From NCBI RefSeq assembly GCF_002896965.1, contig NZ_LYMM01000024.1, positions 1 through 64,000 on the forward strand: a stretch of DNA of 64,000 nucleotides, written 5' to 3'. Position 1 is the first letter of the stretch; each line of letters starts with the position of its first letter. Positions 59,394-64,000 of the stretch are shown piece after piece. The DNA is from Novosphingobium guangzhouense (GTDB lineage: Bacteria > Pseudomonadota > Alphaproteobacteria > Sphingomonadales > Sphingomonadaceae). A program made the position numbers and the translations under genes. Under the pieces are notes generated by a model. It saw nothing but the letters and a program-made list of their open reading frames with translations. It ran no database searches and was not told the DNA's origin.

Positions 59394-62096
59394 ATGTCTT
59401 TTTCTTATAAGAACGCATTCGGGGTTTTACTTAACAGCTCTTCGGCGGCTGTAAACTCGTTCTTCGGCACTGGCGGCGCGGACTCTCTCAAGGGAACTGC
59501 AAAAGCCGATATCATGCGCGGCTACGGCGGCGGTGACAGCTATTATGGTGGGGCAGGCGATGACACGTATGTCGTCTCGTCGATCAAGGACAAGGTGTTT
59601 GAGGCCAAGGGCGAGGGCGTCGATACCGTCCGTTCGTCAGTTTATCACATTCTGGGCGCGAACGTTGAAAACCTGATCCTCGAAGGCAATCAGGCCTGGT
59701 ACGGCGGCGGCAATGACCTTGATAACGTCATTGTCGGCAATGAATATGCCCAGCAGATCAACGGCGGCGCCGGAAACGACGTACTGATCGGTGGCGGCGG
59801 CGCGGACAGGTTTATCGTGACGGCCGGTAACGGCAGCGACGTGATCATGGATTTCGCATCGGGAATCGACAAGATTCAGCTTGGCGGATACGGCGTCACC
59901 GCTTTCAAGCAGATCCAGTCGATCGCGCAGCAGGTCGGCAATGATACCGTCCTTCATTTCGGGAACGGCGAGGATCTGATCCTTCGCAACGTGCAGGCGA
60001 CCCGCCTCGCCGCGACTGACTTCACTTACGAGCTTGATCGCTCCGCCTTTGTCCAGTCGTTCGGCGACGAGTTCAATTCGCTCAGCCTCTATTCCAAGGG
60101 CGGAACCTGGCGCACGGAATTCGGGAACGGCGGTCCGGGCACGATTGCCAGCCGCACCTTGCGCACCGAAGCGCAGCTCTATTTCGATGAGGATTGGGGC
60201 GGCACCGGCAAGAAGGCGCTGGGCGTGAACCCGTTTTCGATCGACGACGGCGTGCTGACCATCACGGCAGAGCGCGCGAGCAGCGATATCCTGCAGTACA
60301 TGGACGGCCACACCTGGACCTCCGGACTTCTGACGTCGAAGTTCACGTTCGCGCAGCAGTACGGTTACTTCGAGATCCGAGCGCAGATGCCTTCTGGCAA
60401 TGGCTTCTGGCCGGCCTTCTGGCTGCTGCCAACCGACAACAGCTGGCCCCCCGAACTCGACATTTTCGAGCAGCATGGCAAGGATCCGAACGTCCTTTAC
60501 ATGACCACGCACGGCACCAGCACGCCGGGGAAGACCATGGAGGCACAAGACCGCGCGGTACTGGATACGACGCAGTTCCACACCTATGGTGTCGATTGGA
60601 ACGGCGAGCGGATCATCTACTACATCGACGGCATGGAAGTGGCGCGGCAGGCGACACCTGCGGCGATGAAGAAGGAAATGTACATGCTCGTCAACCTTGC
60701 TGTTGGCGGCACCGAAAGCTGGAGCGGGCCAAGCGATGCAAGCACGCCTACCGGCGAGATGAAGATCGACTACATCCGCGCCTATCGCACGTCGGACACG
60801 GTGTCGACGACGAGCAATGGCAAGCACGTGGTTTACACGCCGACGGCATCGAGCAATGCGCCCCAGCCCGTGAGCACGACGCCCGAACCCGCAACGCCGG
60901 TGACGACCACTCCCCCAGTGACGACCCCGACTCCTGCTCCTACCACCACTGCACCGGTGCAGTCTTCGAACGGCACGATTACGGGCAAGGTCTATAACGG
61001 CACCAGCGGCAACGACGTGTTCCGCGTCAGTTCGCGACTGGACAAGGTGGTCGAGGCGCTGAATGGCGGCACGGACACCGTATTCGCAAGTGACAGCTAC
61101 GTGCTGGGGGACAATGTCGAGAACCTGACGCTGAGCGGCGACAAGGCGCTCGATGGCACGGGAAATGCGCTCGACAATCGCCTTGTGGGCAACAGCGCCG
61201 TGAACTTGCTGAAGGGCATGGCCGGTAATGACTATCTTGATGGTGCCGGCGGTGCCGATACTCTGATGGGTGGCATCGGTGACGATATCTATCGTGTCGA
61301 CGACAAGGCGGTGAAAATCGTAGAGTATGCCAACGAAGGCTCGGACCTGGTGGTCAGTTCGGTCAGCTACACCCTTTCTGCCAACGTGGAGAACCTGCGT
61401 CTCGATGGAACCGCCAGCATCAACGGCATCGGCAACGCTGAAGCCAACCGTCTGATCGGCAATGGTGGCAATAACGTGCTGAACGGCCTTGGCGGTAATG
61501 ACTACATCGATGGCGGTGCAGGCAACGACACGCTGATCGGCGGCAAGGGGGATGACGTCTATGTCGTCGACTCGACTGGCGACCGCGTGCTTGAAAATGC
61601 AGACGAAGGCAACGATACTGTCATGTCTGCGGTCAGCTTCACGCTGCCGGCCAATGTCGAGACGCTGCGCCTGACTGGTGCGGCGGCGATCAACGGGGCC
61701 GGTAATGCACTGTCCAACAAGCTTTACGGCAATGCCGCCGCAAACAAGCTTTTCGGCTGGGCTGGCGATGACCTTCTTGATGGCGGCGCAGGCAATGACG
61801 TGCTGAACGGCGGTGCCGGCACCGATACGCTGACCGGCGGGGCAGGGGCAGATACTTTCGTGTTCTCGACCGGTTATGGGAAGGACAACGTGACCGACTT
61901 CCAGCATGGCGTTGACAAGCTGGTACTGGTGAACGTGAAGTCCAGCGCAGTGTCGATCAGCCATACGGCCACGGCGACGGTGGTTTCGATCGGGGCGGAC
62001 AAGATTACCCTGACCGGCGACACACAATTTGGCCTGTCGGATATCACGTATATGACGACCGGCGAATACAACAGCACGCTTGGCCTGATGGCCTGA
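59394..62096 (+). CDS. Secreted GH16 glycanase flanked by RTX modules
   Basis: A 900-residue extracellular enzyme. Residues 20-215 carry an N-terminal RTX region (AGDDTYVV, GGAGNDVLIGGGGADRF). Residues about 220-470 form a glycoside hydrolase family 16 domain with the catalytic motif ELDIFE (Glu354 to Glu359) and GFWPAFWLLP. A Pro/Thr-rich linker (480-525) precedes a C-terminal RTX region with three long repeats (to residue about 890). There is no Sec signal, so export through the neighbouring type I system is expected. The plan recalls S. meliloti ExsH, which trims succinoglycan. The substrate is probably the polymer of this locus or a beta-glucan. Confidence 0.87.
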   Translation: MSFSYKNAFGVLLNSSSAAVNSFFGTGGADSLKGTAKADIMRGYGGGDSYYGGAGDDTYVVSSIKDKVFEAKGEGVDTVRSSVYHILGANVENLILEGNQAWYGGGNDLDNVIVGNEYAQQINGGAGNDVLIGGGGADRFIVTAGNGSDVIMDFASGIDKIQLGGYGVTAFKQIQSIAQQVGNDTVLHFGNGEDLILRNVQATRLAATDFTYELDRSAFVQSFGDEFNSLSLYSKGGTWRTEFGNGGPGTIASRTLRTEAQLYFDEDWGGTGKKALGVNPFSIDDGVLTITAERASSDILQYMDGHTWTSGLLTSKFTFAQQYGYFEIRAQMPSGNGFWPAFWLLPTDNSWPPELDIFEQHGKDPNVLYMTTHGTSTPGKTMEAQDRAVLDTTQFHTYGVDWNGERIIYYIDGMEVARQATPAAMKKEMYMLVNLAVGGTESWSGPSDASTPTGEMKIDYIRAYRTSDTVSTTSNGKHVVYTPTASSNAPQPVSTTPEPATPVTTTPPVTTPTPAPTTTAPVQSSNGTITGKVYNGTSGNDVFRVSSRLDKVVEALNGGTDTVFASDSYVLGDNVENLTLSGDKALDGTGNALDNRLVGNSAVNLLKGMAGNDYLDGAGGADTLMGGIGDDIYRVDDKAVKIVEYANEGSDLVVSSVSYTLSANVENLRLDGTASINGIGNAEANRLIGNGGNNVLNGLGGNDYIDGGAGNDTLIGGKGDDVYVVDSTGDRVLENADEGNDTVMSAVSFTLPANVETLRLTGAAAINGAGNALSNKLYGNAAANKLFGWAGDDLLDGGAGNDVLNGGAGTDTLTGGAGADTFVFSTGYGKDNVTDFQHGVDKLVLVNVKSSAVSISHTATATVVSIGADKITLTGDTQFGLSDITYMTTGEYNSTLGLMA
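61020..61860 (+). repeat. Tandem RTX repeats in the GH16 gene
   Basis: Three related units of about 90 codons, each with the pattern D-x-Y-x-V-D ... E-G-x-D-T-V ... N-V-E-x-L-x-L ... G-N-A ... N-x-L-x-G-N followed by GGxGxD turns. A fourth, similar unit lies in the N-terminal module at 59540-59750. Confidence 0.7.
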
Positions 62097-62173
62097 TCGA
62101 TCCGGGGGTAATTATCTCCGAAACGAAATCATCTTTCCGCTCGCGGCGTCGACCGCCCTGTCGGAGGGATGTA

Positions 62174-62210
62174 TCGAGGCCGGGATACGATGTTCGTATC
62201 TCGGCTTCGA
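62174..62210 (+). terminator. 17-bp hairpin just before the second acyltransferase
   Basis: TCGAGGCCGGGATACGA (62174-62190) pairs with TCGTATCTCGGCTTCGA (62194-62210); the only imperfections are two G-U pairs. The loop is 3 bases. It ends 12 bases before the ATG at 62223, and its 3' arm includes part of the GAGG at 62209-62212. It could terminate the glycanase transcript or mask the ribosome site. Confidence 0.55.
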
Positions 62211-62222
62211 GGCGTTTGACGC

Positions 62223-63287
62223 ATGCTTCTCAACATCCAGGCATTAAGGGCGCTGGCAGCCTTGCTAGTCGTGATCGTTCATCTCGAAGCGTTGGGTGTC
62301 GTACTTGGGTTGGGCAAAGGTGTGTTCAACCTTTTTGCGGTAGGTGTCGATCTGTTCTTCGTCATCAGCGGCTTCATCATGGTTCATACGACGTCGCGCA
62401 GGGCAGTCACTCCGGCCGGCTTCCTGACCAGCCGGTTGGTGCGCATCGCGCCGCTTTACTGGACCTTGACGGTTGCGGTGTTCGCTCTGGCGCTGGCCTG
62501 GCCTGCGTTGCTGGGAACTACGCGCGCGGACTGGGGGGCGCTGGTGCGTTCCCTTGCCTTCATCCCCGGGGAGCGGGCGGACGGAACCGTGCGGCCGATC
62601 CTGTTTGTTGGCTGGTCACTCAACCTAGAAATGGCCTTCTACGTTGTATTTGCCTTTACGCTGATCGTTCGCGACGTGGTGGGCCGGGTAATCCTGGGCG
62701 CGGCAGTGCTGGCCTCGGCGGTATGTCTGGGCATCGTGCTGCGTCCATATCTTGGTTTTGAACTGCGCTTCCTGACGCAGCCGATACTGCTGGAGTTTGC
62801 AGCCGGAATGATCGTCGGCCTGCTATATCCTCTTCTCCCGGCTTCACGCGCGGCAGCCTGGGGTGCGGCAGTCACCGGGGGCATTGCCCTTATCGTGCTG
62901 GTAATCGCAGCCCGGTGGCCGCTGCCGGGTGGCTGGCCGGTGTCGTTGTTACCGGCTTCCATCGCTGTGCTGGCCGCGCTTGTCGCTGAAAGGGGAGGAC
63001 TGGCCGTCGCATGGCAACCTGTTCAGGCGATCGGGGCGGCAAGCTACGCGCTCTATCTGACACATCCCTTCGTCACACAGGCGGCAACGATAGCGGCAGA
63101 ACGGTTCGGGATGCTGAATGCCGCTACTGCGCCGTTGTGGATGGTCGGCGCGCTGGGCAGTTCCGTTGCTGTAGGAGGGCTGGCGCACCGACAGCTTGAG
63201 CGTCCGCTTGGCCGTCTGCTGCAGGCCGCGCTATCGTCGGCAAGTATCCTTTCTCGCCGCTCACCTGGGATGGAGGCGATACGATGA
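62223..63287 (+). CDS. Acyltransferase 3 family membrane protein (second)
   Basis: A 354-residue membrane acyltransferase with about ten helices. The N-terminal IQALRALAALLVVIVHLEAL carries the catalytic His, and VGVDLFFVISGFIMVHTTSR is typical of the ExoZ/OafA group. It likely acetylates the polysaccharide. Its stop overlaps the next gene as ATGA. It is distinct from the first acyltransferase, so two acyl modifications may occur. Confidence 0.87.
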   Translation: MLLNIQALRALAALLVVIVHLEALGVVLGLGKGVFNLFAVGVDLFFVISGFIMVHTTSRRAVTPAGFLTSRLVRIAPLYWTLTVAVFALALAWPALLGTTRADWGALVRSLAFIPGERADGTVRPILFVGWSLNLEMAFYVVFAFTLIVRDVVGRVILGAAVLASAVCLGIVLRPYLGFELRFLTQPILLEFAAGMIVGLLYPLLPASRAAAWGAAVTGGIALIVLVIAARWPLPGGWPVSLLPASIAVLAALVAERGGLAVAWQPVQAIGAASYALYLTHPFVTQAATIAAERFGMLNAATAPLWMVGALGSSVAVGGLAHRQLERPLGRLLQAALSSASILSRRSPGMEAIR

Positions 63288-64000
63288 ATACGATCGTGGT
63301 GCCAACTCCGGTGATGTCTTCGCGCCGAAGCCGGTTGAGCGAACTTGCGGCGGACCGGATCGTGCAGGATGGGGTATTCGCCGGGTTCATCGTTCTTTCG
63401 CGCATTCCGGCGAACCTGGGGACGGGCGGCGCTGCAATCGGGCTGGCGTTGATGGTGCTGTATGCCGCAATAAGGCTGGATCAGTGCCGAGCGGTCATGC
63501 TCCGCTGCCGCTTGCAACTGGCGTATCCAGTTTTGGCGCTGGCATCGATCTTGTGGGCGGTTCATCCGCTGGTGACCGGCCGGGCGGCGGTCCAGATGGC
63601 GATCACGGCCTTCGCAGGTCTGCTGCTGTCGCAGGCGGCACGGCCACGCGCGGTCTTGTTAGGACTTTTCTGCGCGTTTGCCGGATATACGGTGGCATCG
63701 TTCCTCATCGGGCATACCCGGCCGGACGGTGTGACGGGGGCTCCCGCGCTCTTCGGACTTGGGGGCGAGGCGAAGAACTACTTTGCCGACAGCGCCGCCA
63801 CCGGCGCTTTGTTGTCCTTGGCCATGGCGGCGGTGTGCCTTGAACGGCGGGCGTTTGCAGCGACGATTGGATGTGCCATGACTATCCTGTTTTGCATCCT
63901 GGCGACGCACCAGGCGCGCTCAGCGGGGGCGCTTGCATCGCTGGTGTTGGCGGCGGGTTTGATGCTGATACTGCTGATCATGCGCAGTCGATCCCCGACG
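63284..64000 (+). CDS. O-antigen ligase/Wzy-like polysaccharide polymerase, partial
   Basis: The first 239 codons of a membrane protein that runs off the right edge. It starts ATG at 63284 in an ATGA overlap with the acyltransferase. About six hydrophobic segments are visible, with LGGEAKNYFADSAATGALLS and LATHQARSAGALASLVLAAG resembling the G-x-x-x-N-x-x-A and H-x-x-R-x-S-x-G motifs of the O-antigen ligase/ExoQ family. Likely the Wzy-type polymerase of this locus. The C-terminal half is not in view. Confidence 0.72.
   Translation, partial: MNTIVVPTPVMSSRRSRLSELAADRIVQDGVFAGFIVLSRIPANLGTGGAAIGLALMVLYAAIRLDQCRAVMLRCRLQLAYPVLALASILWAVHPLVTGRAAVQMAITAFAGLLLSQAARPRAVLLGLFCAFAGYTVASFLIGHTRPDGVTGAPALFGLGGEAKNYFADSAATGALLSLAMAAVCLERRAFAATIGCAMTILFCILATHQARSAGALASLVLAAGLMLILLIMRSRSPT

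Noticed and set aside
59637..62027. Open minus-strand frame of 796 codons opposite the GH16 gene
   Set aside because: A by-product of the repetitive, stop-poor RTX coding sequence; no recognisable domain.
1..64000. tRNA, rRNA, CRISPR arrays or a replication origin
   Set aside because: No cloverleaf, ribosomal or regularly spaced repeat pattern, and no replication initiator gene, was seen by eye; a covariance-model or repeat search was not possible.

Overview
The window looks like a stretch of a high-GC alphaproteobacterial replicon, most likely from Sphingomonadales of the Novosphingobium/Sphingobium type. That is an inference from gene content: a MobF relaxase and coupling-protein module, paired ABC permeases, a NodT-type outer-membrane efflux lipoprotein, and an exopolysaccharide region with type I secretion. 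Genes are densely packed, with many ATGA stop/start overlaps. I saw no rRNA, tRNA or CRISPR array.

Region 1 (1-8,250) is mobile DNA. It starts with a coupled acyl carrier protein and IHF/HU-like gene pair, then a frameshifted Kef antiporter remnant and a retropepsin-like ORF. A conjugative mobilisation operon follows: ribbon-helix-helix protein, TraD-type coupling protein, TrwC/TraI-type relaxase-helicase, a membrane-anchored Mrr-like nuclease and a lytic transglycosylase. No mating-pair-formation genes are in view.

Region 2 (8,250-14,500) is partly decayed. It holds the 3' half of a DUF4198 gene, an IS3-family element that kept both ends but lost the second half of orfB, and a TonB-dependent receptor with three nonsense codons and no barrel. 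An apparently intact ABC transporter operon (ATPase plus two large permeases) follows.

Region 3 (14,500-24,650) is the most interesting part. A LysR regulator (with a downstream TMEM175-like channel) diverges from a set of plus-strand genes: pirin, isochorismatase-like hydrolase, alpha/beta hydrolase, XapX protein, a Tat-type amidohydrolase with a Cys/His-rich tail, a periplasmic glyoxalase-fold protein, DoxX, an alginate-export-type porin and a YoaK/DUF1275 protein. Four intergenic regions here share one spaced motif: a LysR-type dyad TTC-N9-GAA followed exactly 11 bp later by A(T/C)TTTAT. I read this as one regulon of unknown substrate.

Region 4 (24,650-33,660) carries signalling and housekeeping genes: a large propeller-type sensor kinase facing a NarL-type regulator, a LuxR-type regulator with a degenerate receiver, an IS remnant, a TetR gene divergent from a short-chain dehydrogenase over a perfect palindrome, an Ada-type DNA repair protein and a YfdC-type transporter.

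Region 5 (33,700-47,620, mostly minus strand) is an mdtABC-like RND efflux operon with its outer-membrane factor. Upstream lie a His-rich RcnB-like protein, an OmpR-type two-component pair, an EF-hand protein and a GAF-kinase-receiver hybrid.

Region 6 (47,700-64,000) is an exopolysaccharide and type I secretion locus. On the minus strand are a Wza-type export lipoprotein, an outer-membrane barrel, a SleB-type cell wall hydrolase, a TolC protein, an ABC exporter and an HlyD adaptor. A small RTX protein and an AT-rich divergent promoter region follow. On the plus strand are a pyruvyltransferase, two acyltransferases, a 900-residue GH16 glycanase flanked by RTX modules, and a Wzy/O-antigen-ligase-like gene that runs off the window. 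The logic is a decorated polysaccharide plus a secreted glycanase exported by the neighbouring type I system.
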